64,000 nt of DNA from Martinezella multihospitum (GTDB lineage: Bacteria > Pseudomonadota > Alphaproteobacteria > Rhizobiales > Rhizobiaceae), in contig NZ_FMAG01000002.1 in NCBI RefSeq assembly GCF_900094585.1, positions 698,007 through 762,006 of the forward strand, read 5' to 3'. The notes under the pieces were generated by a model. That model ran no database searches, had not been told where the DNA came from, and saw nothing but the letters and a program-made list of their open reading frames with translations. Positions within the stretch are counted from its first letter, which is position 1. Every line of letters starts with the position of its first letter. Shown in pieces: positions 8,124 to 17,745 of this stretch. The translations under genes were made by a program, and so were the position numbers.

Positions 8124-9740
8124 TCACTCCGCTGCGATCTTGCCTGCCATATGGCGGTTTTTCATCAGCTTGTAGATGACGGAATCCATCAGCGCCTGGA
8201 ACGATGCGTCGATGATGTTCTCGGACACGCCGACAGTCCACCAGCGCACGCCGTCGCTATCGGTGGATTCGATCAGGACTCGGGTGATGGCCTCCGTACC
8301 GCCATTGAGGATACGCACCTTGAAGTCGGCCAATTCCAGATCGTCGATCTCGTGCTGGTATTTGCCGAAATTCTTGCGCAGCGCCAGGTCGAGCGCGTTG
8401 ACCGGGCCGTCGCCCTCGGCAACCGACATGATGGTCTCACCGTCGATGATGATCTTGACCACGGCTTCCGAGACGATCTTCACCCGGCCGTGCGAATCGA
8501 AACGTCGCTCGACCATGACGCGGAAGCCATCGATTGCGAAGAATTCCGGCGTGGTGCCGAGCGTGCGGCGCGCCAGAAGTTCGAAGCTCGCATCCGCGCC
8601 TTCGTAAGCATAGCCTGTCGCTTCACGCTCCTTGACGATCTGGATCAGCTGGTCGAGCTTCGGGTCGTCCTTGCCGACCTCGATGCCGCGCCGCTTCAGG
8701 GCATTGATGAAATTCGACTTGCCGCCCTGGTCGGAGACCATGACTTTGCGGAAGTTGCCGACGCTTTCCGGCGGCACATGTTCGTAGGTGCGAGGATCCT
8801 TCAGCAGCGCTGAGGCATGGATGCCGGCCTTGGTGGCAAAGGCAGAGGCGCCGACATAGGGCGCCTGATGGTCCGGAGAGCGGTTCAGCAGCTCGTCGAA
8901 GGCATGCGAAAGGCCGGTCAAGCCCACCAGCCGCTCGGCGTCGATCGTCGTTTCGAAGCGTTCGCTGTAAGCTCTTTTCAGCGCCAGCGTGGGGATCAAC
9001 GTGATCAGGTTGGCATTGCCGCAGCGCTCGCCAATGCCGTTCAGCGTGCCCTGGATCTGCCGAACGCCGGCCTCGACCGCAGCAAGCGAATTGGCGACGG
9101 CCTGGCCGGTGTCGTTGTGCGCGTGGATGCCAAGACAGTGCCCGGGAACGCCGCAGGCGATGACAGCCTCGACGATGGCGCGGACTTCCGGCGGCTGCGT
9201 GCCGCCATTGGTGTCGCAGAGCACCACCCAGCGGGCGCCGGCGTCATAGGCCGTCTTGGCGCAGGCAAGCGCATAGGTCGGGTTGGCCTTGTAGCCGTCG
9301 AAGAAATGCTCGCAATCGACAAGGGCTTCCTTGCCGGCGGCGATGGCCGCCTTGACGCTTTCGGCGATGCTTTCGAGATTCTCCTCGTTGGTACAGCCGA
9401 GCGCCACCTTGACGTGATAGTCCCAGCTCTTCGCCACGAAACAGATCGCGTCTGACTTCGCCTGCAACAGGCTCGCAAGGCCGGGATCGTTGGAGGCGGA
9501 GATGCCGGCGCGCTTTGTCATCCCAAAGGCGACGAAGGCAGCCGAAGTCGTGCGCTTCTCGTTGAAGAAAGCCGTATCGGTCGGATTGGCGCCGGGATAG
9601 CCGCCTTCGACATAGTCCAGGCCGAACTCATCCAGCATGGTCGCAATGGCAATCTTGTCCTCGACCGAGAAATCGATGCCAGGCGTCTGCTGACCATCGC
9701 GGAGCGTCGTGTCGAAGAGATAGATTTTTTCGCGTGTCAT
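8124..9740 (-). CDS. cimA: (R)-citramalate synthase
   Basis: The protein has 538 residues, starting at MTREKIYLFD behind a strong GGAGG at 9748-9752; an upstream in-frame ATG has no such site. It belongs to the isopropylmalate/homocitrate synthase superfamily, TIGR00977 type. Residues about 8-20 (FDTTLRDGQQTPG) are the start of the TIM barrel, VEGGYPGANP follows, and HAHNDTGQAVANS holds the metal-binding HxH region. A C-terminal LeuA-type regulatory domain occupies roughly the last 130 residues. Citramalate synthase condenses acetyl-CoA with pyruvate, giving a threonine-independent route to 2-oxobutanoate and isoleucine. Isoleucine feedback through the C-terminal domain is known for some family members and is only inferred here. 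Confidence 0.88.
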   Translation of the reverse strand: MTREKIYLFDTTLRDGQQTPGIDFSVEDKIAIATMLDEFGLDYVEGGYPGANPTDTAFFNEKRTTSAAFVAFGMTKRAGISASNDPGLASLLQAKSDAICFVAKSWDYHVKVALGCTNEENLESIAESVKAAIAAGKEALVDCEHFFDGYKANPTYALACAKTAYDAGARWVVLCDTNGGTQPPEVRAIVEAVIACGVPGHCLGIHAHNDTGQAVANSLAAVEAGVRQIQGTLNGIGERCGNANLITLIPTLALKRAYSERFETTIDAERLVGLTGLSHAFDELLNRSPDHQAPYVGASAFATKAGIHASALLKDPRTYEHVPPESVGNFRKVMVSDQGGKSNFINALKRRGIEVGKDDPKLDQLIQIVKEREATGYAYEGADASFELLARRTLGTTPEFFAIDGFRVMVERRFDSHGRVKIVSEAVVKIIIDGETIMSVAEGDGPVNALDLALRKNFGKYQHEIDDLELADFKVRILNGGTEAITRVLIESTDSDGVRWWTVGVSENIIDASFQALMDSVIYKLMKNRHMAGKIAAE

Positions 9741-9773
9741 ACTGTTTCCTCCGGCGAACCGGTTTGATAGTGG

Positions 9774-9914
9774 GGTGCCCCTCATCCGTCCCCTCTCGGT
9801 TTCGCTTTGCGAAACCGTTCGAGTCCACCTTCTCGCCGTTTACACGGGGCGAAGGGGCTTGCGAGCTTGTTCCCTTTCCCCGCGCACGGGGAGAGAACTA
9901 GGGTGAGAGGCGTT
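9774..9914. repeat. Degenerate rhizobial palindromic intergenic repeat
   Basis: This stretch between pip and cimA has two parts. The left (about 9774-9830) contains the small hairpin GGTTTCGCTTTGCGAAACC. The right (about 9868-9914) contains a CCCCGCGCACGGGG hairpin followed by AGGGTGAGAGG. The right part resembles the arms of the element at 63233-63405, and the left begins with a matching CCCCTCATCC. I read it as a decayed copy of the same repeat family. Confidence 0.6.
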
Positions 9915-9922
9915 GTTCGGCA

Positions 9923-11347
<1,425 letters not shown>

Positions 11348-11355
<8 letters not shown>

Positions 11356-11839
11356 GGCTCTTCTCCTCTGGCCAGCTTTCGGTATCGTAATCGGGATGTT
11401 GATGATTGGAGAGCTTGATCGATATTGCACGATCTGAGCTATCCTCATCCGGCTCCATCGGCAGCGCATCGAGCGCCTGGAACCAGGGCATCTTTCCGGC
11501 GCGGTTCGATTGTGCGACGGGTTGGACCAGCGCTGGCTCATCCAATGAACCAAGTGTCACATTGATGGAATCCGTGCCGGGCACATCATAGAACAAAGGC
11601 GTACCGCAGGCGCCGCAAAAGCCACGGCGCACGAGATCGGACGAATGAAACCATGAGGACTCACCGCGCGTCAGCTCGAAATCGATACGCTTGGCGCTCC
11701 CCAGTGGCAGAGCGTAATTGCCGGATGCTTTCTGGCACATGCGGCAATGGCATAGATGCGGATAGCCGAGCGAACTGGCGGTGCGATAACGAACCGCGCC
11801 ACATTGGCATCCACCGCTATGTCCCGCCGTCATCGCCAT
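11348..11839 (-). CDS. GFA-family zinc-binding protein, second in tandem
   Basis: The protein has 163 residues from the ATG at 11839, which has GGAG eight bases upstream. An ATG at 11833 would give an exact ATGA overlap with the preceding gene and a start nearer to its paralogues, so the start is uncertain by two codons. It has the full cysteine set: GGCQCGAVRY, LCHCRMCQK and FCGACGTPLF. The C-terminal HQHPDYDTESWP matches the paralogues. It is the most divergent of the three, with a different stretch between the zinc knuckles and the C-terminal motif. No enzymatic activity can be assigned. Confidence 0.87.
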
Positions 11840-12318
11840 TTGTCGTTCTCCGGTGGCCATGTTGCCGTATCGCGATCAGGATGCTGATATGACACAAGTT
11901 CAAGCACGAAAGGCGCCTGTTCCGCATCCTCCTCCGTCCGGTGTCCCGGCAGCAGATGCAGCCGGTCGACGAAGCCGATCTTGGCTTCCGTGCCATATTG
12001 CACGACAGGCGGCAGTTGCGAGGGGTCGTCGAAAGCGCCGGCCGCGACTGCGATGCCATCCGGCGCCTCATAGGTGAGCGGCGTGCCACAATCCCCGCAG
12101 AAGCCGCGCTTGACGTAGTTGGACGACTGGAACACCTTCCGCTCGCCGCGTGTCCATGTGAACTCGGCGCCGCGGGTCGAAACCAGTGGCGCATAATAGG
12201 CACCGAAGGCCTTCTGGCACATGCGGCAATGACAGATGGAGGCATCCTTCAGCTCGCCCCGCACCCGGAAGCGAACCGTACCGCACTGACAGCCGCCGGT
12301 GTAGATCGAAACGGTCAT
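11830..12318 (-). CDS. GFA-family zinc-binding protein, first in tandem
   Basis: The protein has 162 residues: MTVSIYTGGCQCG at the start, ICHCRMCQKAFG near residue 33, GFCGDCGTPL near 77 and YQHPDRDTATWP close to the C-terminus. It is visibly closer to the third copy (shared FRxRGEL and WTRGE segments) than to the second. AAAGGATAAGGC precedes the ATG, which overlaps the DUF559 stop codon as ATGA. The tandem arrangement suggests gene duplication followed by divergence, with translational coupling keeping the three products in proportion. A role in handling formaldehyde or another small thiol-reactive compound is only a family-based guess. Confidence 0.88.
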   Translation of the reverse strand: MTVSIYTGGCQCGTVRFRVRGELKDASICHCRMCQKAFGAYYAPLVSTRGAEFTWTRGERKVFQSSNYVKRGFCGDCGTPLTYEAPDGIAVAAGAFDDPSQLPPVVQYGTEAKIGFVDRLHLLPGHRTEEDAEQAPFVLELVSYQHPDRDTATWPPENDKWR

Positions 12319-12683
12319 GCCTTATCCTTTCCGGCGACGATGAGGATATGCATGCAGACATTGTCGATATCCTTCAGGACATCGTCGTTCCAGAAACGCA
12401 AAACAGTCCACCCGTCTGCTTCTAGTCGGCGGGTACGAACCTGATCATAGGTCTGATCGCGATCATTGCCGTGTTGGGAGCCATCGACCTCGACAATCAG
12501 CTTCTCCGTTGGGCAGGCGAAATCGACGATATAACCGGCGATAGGTAGCTGGCGGCGAAAGCCGAGGCCCATGAGGCGGTGGGCGCGCAATTCATTCCAG
12601 AGACGCAGTTCCGCGTCCGTCATGACCTTGCGCATGCGGCGGGCACTGCTTCGGGTTTTCGGCGGCACTGGAGTGTGCGGCAA
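12315..12683 (-). CDS. DUF559 endonuclease-like protein
   Basis: The DUF559 core begins at MRKVMTDAELRLWNELRAHR and continues through FRRQLPIAGYIVDFACP and LIVEVDGSQH. The Asp in IVDFAC and the Glu/Asp in VEVDG fit a PD-(D/E)xK-like nuclease centre, related in fold to Vsr. I chose the TTG at 12683 (LPHTPVPP...), giving 122 residues, because the end of the flanking inverted repeat supplies AGAGGGGGG as a ribosome binding site four bases upstream. An ATG at 12635 would also keep the domain. The frame stays open through the repeat, but that part is not gene-like. It heads the GFA operon. Cellular function is unknown. Confidence 0.75.
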   Translation of the reverse strand: MPHTPVPPKTRSSARRMRKVMTDAELRLWNELRAHRLMGLGFRRQLPIAGYIVDFACPTEKLIVEVDGSQHGNDRDQTYDQVRTRRLEADGWTVLRFWNDDVLKDIDNVCMHILIVAGKDKA

Positions 12684-12685
12684 GG

Positions 12686-12876
12686 TACCCCCCTCTGTCA
12701 CTTTCGTGACATCTCCCCCACAAGGGGGGAGATTGTTAACCCGTGGCACTCGTCTGACCCAAATGGAGATTGAACCCGAGGAGACTAGGCTTCGTGTTCG
12801 CGTGCAGAAGAGCGGCAAACTCCCCCCAATCTCCCCCCTTGTGGGGGAGATGTCACGAAAGTGACAGAGGGGGGTA
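12686..12876. repeat. Perfect 50-bp inverted repeat between cysS and the GFA operon
   Basis: Arms at 12686-12735 and 12827-12876 are exact reverse complements, separated by 91 bases. Each arm holds two smaller dyads: GTCAC-tttc-GTGAC, and a C-run/G-run pair around ACAA. The right arm begins eight bases after the cysS stop codon, so transcripts leaving cysS would fold into it. The left arm reaches to within two bases of the DUF559 start. It resembles the palindromic repeats scattered between rhizobial genes. There is no transposase and no sign of a target duplication. Confidence 0.92.
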
Positions 12877-12883
12877 ACAAAGC

Positions 12884-14350
12884 TCACCGCTTGATCTCCC
12901 AGCTCGTGATCCGCTCGCCCGTCGCCGCATCCTTGCCATCCTTGAGCTGGATACCTTGGGATGAAAGCATGTTTCGGATCTTATCGGCCTCTACGAAGTT
13001 CTTAACGCGCAACCACTCCTGCCTCTTGTGGATCTGGTCTTCGATGTCTTCCGCATTGAGTTCCGTTGATCCTTGCAGCCATTCCGAGGGGGCTAACATC
13101 AACAAGCCCAAAAACCGAGCGGATGCGAGAGCTTCCGCTGAATTCTCAGGTTTATAGAAATCCCAACCTAACTCAGAGGCGCCCAGTTCGAGCATGCCAG
13201 CCTGATCTGATGTAAACATGCGATAGAGTTCGTTAATCGCCCCAACCGTATCCAAATCGTTCGCAAGAGTTTGAACAAATGCTTGTGAAGGTTTAGAGGG
13301 TTCGACAGGGCCAACTTCAAACAGCATCCGATACCAACGCGTTAGTAGCTTCTCGGCCTCTTCCAGACGCTTGACGGAGAAGTCGATCGGTTCGCGGTAA
13401 TGCGTCATCAGCATGGCAAGCCTGAGCACCTCGCCCGGCCAGGTCCGTCCGCCAAGCTTATCCGTCTCCAGCAATTCGTAGATCGTGACGAAGTTGCCTT
13501 CCGATTTCGACATCTTGCGGCCTTCGACCTGCACGAAGCCGTTGTGCATCCAGACATTGGCCATGGCATGCGTGCCATGAGCGCAACGCGACTGGGCGAT
13601 TTCGTTTTCATGGTGCGGGAAGATCAGGTCCAGTCCGCCGCCGTGAATGTCGAAGACATCACCGAGATAGCGGCCGCTCATGGCCGAGCACTCGATATGC
13701 CAGCCCGGACGGCCACGGCCCCAGGGGCTTTCCCAGCCGGGCTCGTTCTCGTCCGACAGCTTCCACAGCACGAAATCGCCCGGGCTTTTCTTGTGCTCGT
13801 CGACTGCGACGCGGGCACCCGCCTGCTGCTCGTCGAGGTTGCGCTTCGAAAGCTGGCCGTAATCGGCCATCGATTTGGTATCGAACAGCACTTCGCCGGC
13901 CGCGCGATAGGCGTGGCCCTTGGCGATCAGCGTCTCGATGATCGCGATCATCTGCGCGATATTGTCGGTCGCACGCGGCTGTACCGAAGGCTCAAGGCAT
14001 CCGAGCGCCGTGGTGTCTTGACGATATTGCCGCTCGGTCTTTTCCGTCACCAGCCGGATCGCCGCGTTCAGCGGCAGGCCGGGATGGTCCCGCAGCGCGC
14101 GCGCGTTGATCTTGTCGTCGAGATCGGTGATGTTGCGGACATAGGTGACATGGCTGTCGCCATACGTATACCGCAGCAGCCGGAACAGCACGTCGAAGAC
14201 GATGGCCGGGCGGGCATTGCCGATATGGGCGAAGTCATAGACCGTCGGGCCGCAGACATACATGCGGACGTTGTTGCGGTCGATCGGCTGGAAATCGACC
14301 TTTTCGCGCGTCAGCGTGTTGTAGAACTTCAATTGCGGCTCGGCGGCCAT
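12884..14350 (-). CDS. cysS: Cysteinyl-tRNA synthetase
   Basis: The protein has 488 residues from the ATG at 14350, which follows GGGAGAGTGAC; an ATG six codons upstream lacks this. It charges tRNA-Cys in the cytoplasm. Zinc-binding Cys33 lies just before the HIGH-type motif HIGN (42-45), and KMSKSEGN marks the second class I signature. Length is usual for the family. The C-terminal third (roughly 13000-13340) has clearly lower GC than its surroundings: 46 percent over 13141-13320 by hand count, against 63 percent over 13381-13440. The reading frame is intact. The downstream inverted repeat may act as its terminator. Confidence 0.96.
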   Translation of the reverse strand: MAAEPQLKFYNTLTREKVDFQPIDRNNVRMYVCGPTVYDFAHIGNARPAIVFDVLFRLLRYTYGDSHVTYVRNITDLDDKINARALRDHPGLPLNAAIRLVTEKTERQYRQDTTALGCLEPSVQPRATDNIAQMIAIIETLIAKGHAYRAAGEVLFDTKSMADYGQLSKRNLDEQQAGARVAVDEHKKSPGDFVLWKLSDENEPGWESPWGRGRPGWHIECSAMSGRYLGDVFDIHGGGLDLIFPHHENEIAQSRCAHGTHAMANVWMHNGFVQVEGRKMSKSEGNFVTIYELLETDKLGGRTWPGEVLRLAMLMTHYREPIDFSVKRLEEAEKLLTRWYRMLFEVGPVEPSKPSQAFVQTLANDLDTVGAINELYRMFTSDQAGMLELGASELGWDFYKPENSAEALASARFLGLLMLAPSEWLQGSTELNAEDIEDQIHKRQEWLRVKNFVEADKIRNMLSSQGIQLKDGKDAATGERITSWEIKR

Positions 14351-14547
14351 GTCACTCTCCCAAGGCATAAATCCGAAAAAATACCGTCACCGGCAGGCCG
14401 GACGTTTGTCATCTTGGATTTTGGGAGACGAAAACGGCCAGGCCAGCGAAACGCTAGCGAATAATCTTCCGGCAGATAATGCAGATAACCGTTTTCATGG
14501 GCGGCTTTATCGCGCGCCGGATGAATTTGGTCAAGTAGGGAGAAGGT

Positions 14548-14576
14548 CTCTCTCGTAGCGGGAGAGGGAGTTTTTT
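14548..14576. terminator. Hairpin with T-tract beside the SDR gene
   Basis: An 8-bp stem with one G-U pair (arms 14548-14555 and 14559-14566) is followed on the plus strand by a run of six T. The T-tract side has no gene reading into it. On the minus strand it immediately follows the SDR stop codon. It may be a fragment of a palindromic repeat used as a terminator. Confidence 0.45.
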
Positions 14577-15315
14577 ATTCCGGCATCCGATAGTCGACGA
14601 GCCTGTTCTCGCGCACGACGAAAAGCTTGCCGGTTTCCGTGACGTCCGGGCCGACGAGCGGTACGATCGCCTGGGCGACGTCGCGGGGATGCGGCAGCGT
14701 ATCAGGATCTTCGCCGGGCATGGCCTGGGCGCGCATAGCGGTGCGGGTGGCGCCGGGATCGACGCTGGTGATGCGCAGCGGCGTGCTTTGCGTTTCCCCG
14801 GCCCAGGTTCGCGCCAGTGCTTCGACTGCGGCCTTGGAGGCGGAATAGGGACCCCAGAAGGGACGGCAGCGATGAGCAGCGGCCGAAGAAAGGATGACGG
14901 CGCGGCCGGCATCGGAGCGCATCAGCAGCGGCTCGACCGAGCGGATCAGGCGCCAGGTGGCGGTAACGTTGATCGTCATCACCTTTTCGAAGACCTTGGC
15001 CTCGACATGGCCGATCGGCGAGATGACGCCAAGCACGCCGGCATTGGCGACGAGAATATCGAGCTTGCCCCAGCGTTCGAAAATGGAGGCGCCAAGCGCA
15101 TCGATGGCATTCATGTCGGCAAGATCGAAAGGCACGAGGGTTGCCGAACCGCCGGCTGCCTTGATCGCGTCGTCCAGTTCCTCAAGTCCACCGACCGTGC
15201 GGGCGCAGGCGATGACGTGCGCGCCGGCCTTGGCCAGTTCCAGTGCCGTGAAATAGCCGATACCGCGCGACGCGCCGGTGACGAGGGCGATCTTGTCCTT
15301 GAGAGTGACGCTCAT
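14575..15315 (-). CDS. SDR-family NAD(P)-dependent oxidoreductase
   Basis: The protein has 246 residues with a classical short-chain dehydrogenase layout: GASRGIG cofactor loop at 14-20, NAG near residue 90, catalytic Ser in ILSSAAAH, and YSASKAA with catalytic Tyr and Lys. The substrate is unknown. RBS-like AAGG lies seven bases before the ATG. It follows purF by 69 bases on the same strand and is probably co-transcribed with it. That order recurs, as far as I recall, in related rhizobia, but a link to purine synthesis is not evident. Confidence 0.88.
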   Translation of the reverse strand: MSVTLKDKIALVTGASRGIGYFTALELAKAGAHVIACARTVGGLEELDDAIKAAGGSATLVPFDLADMNAIDALGASIFERWGKLDILVANAGVLGVISPIGHVEAKVFEKVMTINVTATWRLIRSVEPLLMRSDAGRAVILSSAAAHRCRPFWGPYSASKAAVEALARTWAGETQSTPLRITSVDPGATRTAMRAQAMPGEDPDTLPHPRDVAQAIVPLVGPDVTETGKLFVVRENRLVDYRMPE

Positions 15316-15384
15316 GCTGCCTTGATCCGAATGCGTGGAAAGAGAAAGGGGCAGAGCGCCCCTGTCAGCCGTTACTTGGGCTTG

Positions 15385-16869
15385 TCAGCCGTTGCTGGCG
15401 AGAACGGAAAGCTTGCGCACGTTGCTGGTGCTTTCCTTGTCGAGCAGACGCGTCGGATAATCACCGGTGAAGTAGTGGTCGGTGAACTGCGGCTGCGCAT
15501 TGTTGCGCGGCTCGCCGCCCACGGCCCGGTAGAGCCCGTCGATGGACAGGAATTCCAGCGAATCCGCACCGATGTATTCGCACATGGCCTTCAGGCTGCT
15601 GTACTGGTTGGCAAGCAGCTTGTCGGCGTCGGGCGTGTCGATGCCGTAGAAGTCGGGATGGAAGATCATCGGGCTGGCGACGCGGATATGCACTTCGCTG
15701 GCGCCGGCATCGCGGATCATCTGTACGATCTTCACCGAAGTCGTACCGCGGACGATGGAATCGTCGACCAACACGACGCGCTTGCCCTCAATGATGGCCC
15801 GGTTGGCAGAGTGCTTGAGCTTCACGCCGAAGGCGCGAATCTGCTGCGTCGGCTCGATGAAGGTGCGGCCGACATAATGGTTGCGGATGATGCCGAGTTC
15901 GAAGGGAATGCCGCTCGCCTGCGCATAGCCGATGGCTGCCGGCGTGCCGCCATCCGGCACCGGCACGACGACGTCGGCGGCGACGGGCGCTTCCTGGGCG
16001 AGGTTGATGCCCATGTTCTTGCGGGCGACATAGACATTGCGGCCGCCGACCACGGAATCGGGACGGGCGAAATAGACGTATTCGAACAGGCAGAGCCGCT
16101 CGGGCTGCGAAACTTCCGGCTTGCGGGCGTCAATGGTGATCGAGCCGTCGGGCTGGATCTCGCAGATGATGACTTCGCCGTTTTCGACGTCGCGAACGTA
16201 TTTCGCGCCGATGATGTCGAGCGCACAGGTTTCCGAGCAGAAGATCGGCTTGCCGTCGAGTTCGCCCATGACCAGCGGCCGGATGCCGATCGGGTCGCGC
16301 GCGGCGATCAGCTTCGTGCGCGTCATGGCGAGCATGGAATAGCCGCCTTCCATCTGCCTGATCGCGTCGATGAAGCGATCGGAGGAGGAGGGATGCTTGG
16401 AGCGGGCGATGAGATGCAGGACGACTTCAGTGTCCGAGGTCGACTGACAGATGGCGCCGTCGGCGATCAGCTGCCGGCGCATGGTCAGGCCGTTGGTGAA
16501 ATTGCCGTTGTGGGCAATGGCGATGCCGCCGACTTCCAGCTCGGCAAACAGCGGCTGAACGTTGCGCAAAATGGTTTCGCCGGTAGTCGAGTATCGTACA
16601 TGGCCGATCGAGCGATCGCCGGGGAGGCGGGCGAGGGTGGCCGGATCGGTGTAGTGATCGCCGACGAGACCCATCCGCCGCTCCGAATGGAAGCGCTGAC
16701 CATCGAAGGAGACGATGCCGGCCGCTTCCTGACCGCGATGCTGCAGGGCGTGCAGGCCGAGCGCCGTCAGCGTTGCCGCATCCGGATGTCCCAGGATGCC
16801 GAAGACGCCGCATTCTTCATGCAGCGTATCGCCGTCGATATCGTCCTCGAAGGAAACGGAATGGTTCAT
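15385..16869 (-). CDS. purF: Amidophosphoribosyltransferase
   Basis: The protein has 494 residues and catalyses the first committed step of purine synthesis, making phosphoribosylamine from PRPP and glutamine. The N-terminal propeptide (1-19) precedes catalytic Cys20 in CGVFGI, so the mature protein should be processed to expose the cysteine. The N-terminal half is the Ntn glutaminase domain, with HNGNFTNG a typical segment. The C-terminal half has the PRPP loop VVLVDDSIVRGTT. AAGG lies nine bases before the ATG. It is downstream of cvpA and upstream of the SDR gene. The end of the gene and the following bases contain a short tandem duplication that repeats the AACGGCTGACA around the stop codon. 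Confidence 0.97.
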   Translation of the reverse strand: MNHSVSFEDDIDGDTLHEECGVFGILGHPDAATLTALGLHALQHRGQEAAGIVSFDGQRFHSERRMGLVGDHYTDPATLARLPGDRSIGHVRYSTTGETILRNVQPLFAELEVGGIAIAHNGNFTNGLTMRRQLIADGAICQSTSDTEVVLHLIARSKHPSSSDRFIDAIRQMEGGYSMLAMTRTKLIAARDPIGIRPLVMGELDGKPIFCSETCALDIIGAKYVRDVENGEVIICEIQPDGSITIDARKPEVSQPERLCLFEYVYFARPDSVVGGRNVYVARKNMGINLAQEAPVAADVVVPVPDGGTPAAIGYAQASGIPFELGIIRNHYVGRTFIEPTQQIRAFGVKLKHSANRAIIEGKRVVLVDDSIVRGTTSVKIVQMIRDAGASEVHIRVASPMIFHPDFYGIDTPDADKLLANQYSSLKAMCEYIGADSLEFLSIDGLYRAVGGEPRNNAQPQFTDHYFTGDYPTRLLDKESTSNVRKLSVLASNG

Positions 16870-16934
16870 GGCTGCGGGCCTTTGCTCTCAACGTGGGCGG
16901 ATCGGGGCGGCGTCACGAGTGACCATTAAAATAG

Positions 16935-16969
16935 CTCAAAATCCGGCCGGAAAAAATATCGGGCCGGAT
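16935..16969 (-). terminator. Terminator between cvpA and purF
   Basis: An 8-bp stem (ATCCGGCC/GGCCGGAT, arms 16962-16969 and 16941-16948) with a 13-base T-rich loop is followed on the minus strand by TTTGAGC. It sits between cvpA and purF, so purF probably has its own promoter. Confidence 0.65.
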
Positions 16970-17033
16970 CTTCTATTGTCACGCCGCTCAAATGGCGATT
17001 CTCGGGCGGCAGGTCAAGCCTGTAAACGCACCG

Positions 17034-17654
17034 TCAATTGTTTGTCTGCGGCGCAGGCGCATCATCCGAGGGTGCGGTATCGTTCGGCGCGGCGTTGTCG
17101 CCAGTTCCTTGCTGCTGCTGTTGCTGCTGGTTCGGCGCGATCTTGTTGAGGATCTCGGCCGGCAACCTTGCCTGAATATCCTGAGGAAGCGCTGCGGTCA
17201 GCTTCTCGACCATCGAATCAAGGAATGGCTTCGACTTGGCGTTGTTGACCCAATCCGGGCGGGCGGCCGGAGCCACCAGCCAGTTCCAGAAGGCGACGAC
17301 GACAACCATCAGCAGCAGGCCGCGGGCCGCGCCGAAGAGGAAGCCGAGCGTCCGGTCGAGCGCGCCGATGCGGCTGTCGATGATGAAATCGGCAATCCGA
17401 ATGGTGATGAAGGAGATGATGATGAGTGCCAGCAGGAAGATGACGGCGGCAGACGCGATCGTGGCGATCTTGGTGTCGGCCTTGTATTGCAGGGCATAGG
17501 GAACGAGCAGCGGATAAAGATAATAGGCGGCGACTGCGGAGCCGCCCCAGCTGACGATCGAGAGAATTTCGCGCGAAAAGCCGCGAACCATGGCCAGAAC
17601 GGCGGAGAAGAGAAGAACGCCGATAACAATACCGTCGAAAATCGTAATGGGCAT
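17034..17654 (-). CDS. cvpA: CvpA-family membrane protein
   Basis: The protein has 206 residues with four hydrophobic segments in about the first 130, as in CvpA, an inner-membrane protein named for colicin V production in E. coli. The region from GALDRTLGFLFGAARG onward is the most recognisable part. The C-terminal tail is hydrophilic and low in complexity, with seven consecutive glutamines followed by an acidic Asn/Pro/Ala-rich stretch. Its molecular function is not established. It sits directly upstream of purF, as in many proteobacteria, though here a hairpin separates the two. Confidence 0.88.
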   Translation of the reverse strand: MPITIFDGIVIGVLLFSAVLAMVRGFSREILSIVSWGGSAVAAYYLYPLLVPYALQYKADTKIATIASAAVIFLLALIIISFITIRIADFIIDSRIGALDRTLGFLFGAARGLLLMVVVVAFWNWLVAPAARPDWVNNAKSKPFLDSMVEKLTAALPQDIQARLPAEILNKIAPNQQQQQQQGTGDNAAPNDTAPSDDAPAPQTNN

Positions 17655-17745
17655 TTATAATCCACTTCAAGACTTGCCGGACCTCATGGTCGGCATCGGC
17701 CTCAATCATGAGCCTCTTCTTCGCCAAGAACGGCTGAAGTAAGGC

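Noticed and set aside
12315..12683. Restriction or defence system around the DUF559 protein
   Set aside because: There is no methyltransferase or other defence partner nearby; the neighbours are GFA proteins and a peptidase, so a defence role is not supported.
12684..12887. N-terminal extension of the DUF559 gene to 12887
   Set aside because: The extra 68 codons consist mostly of the perfect inverted repeat and its spacer; the family domain starts after 12635.
14689..16929. 746-codon open frame on the plus strand
   Set aside because: It lies antisense to purF and the SDR gene, both of which have complete catalytic motifs. The translation is rich in Asp, Arg, His and Ala and resembles no family. 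Long antisense frames are common in high-GC DNA.
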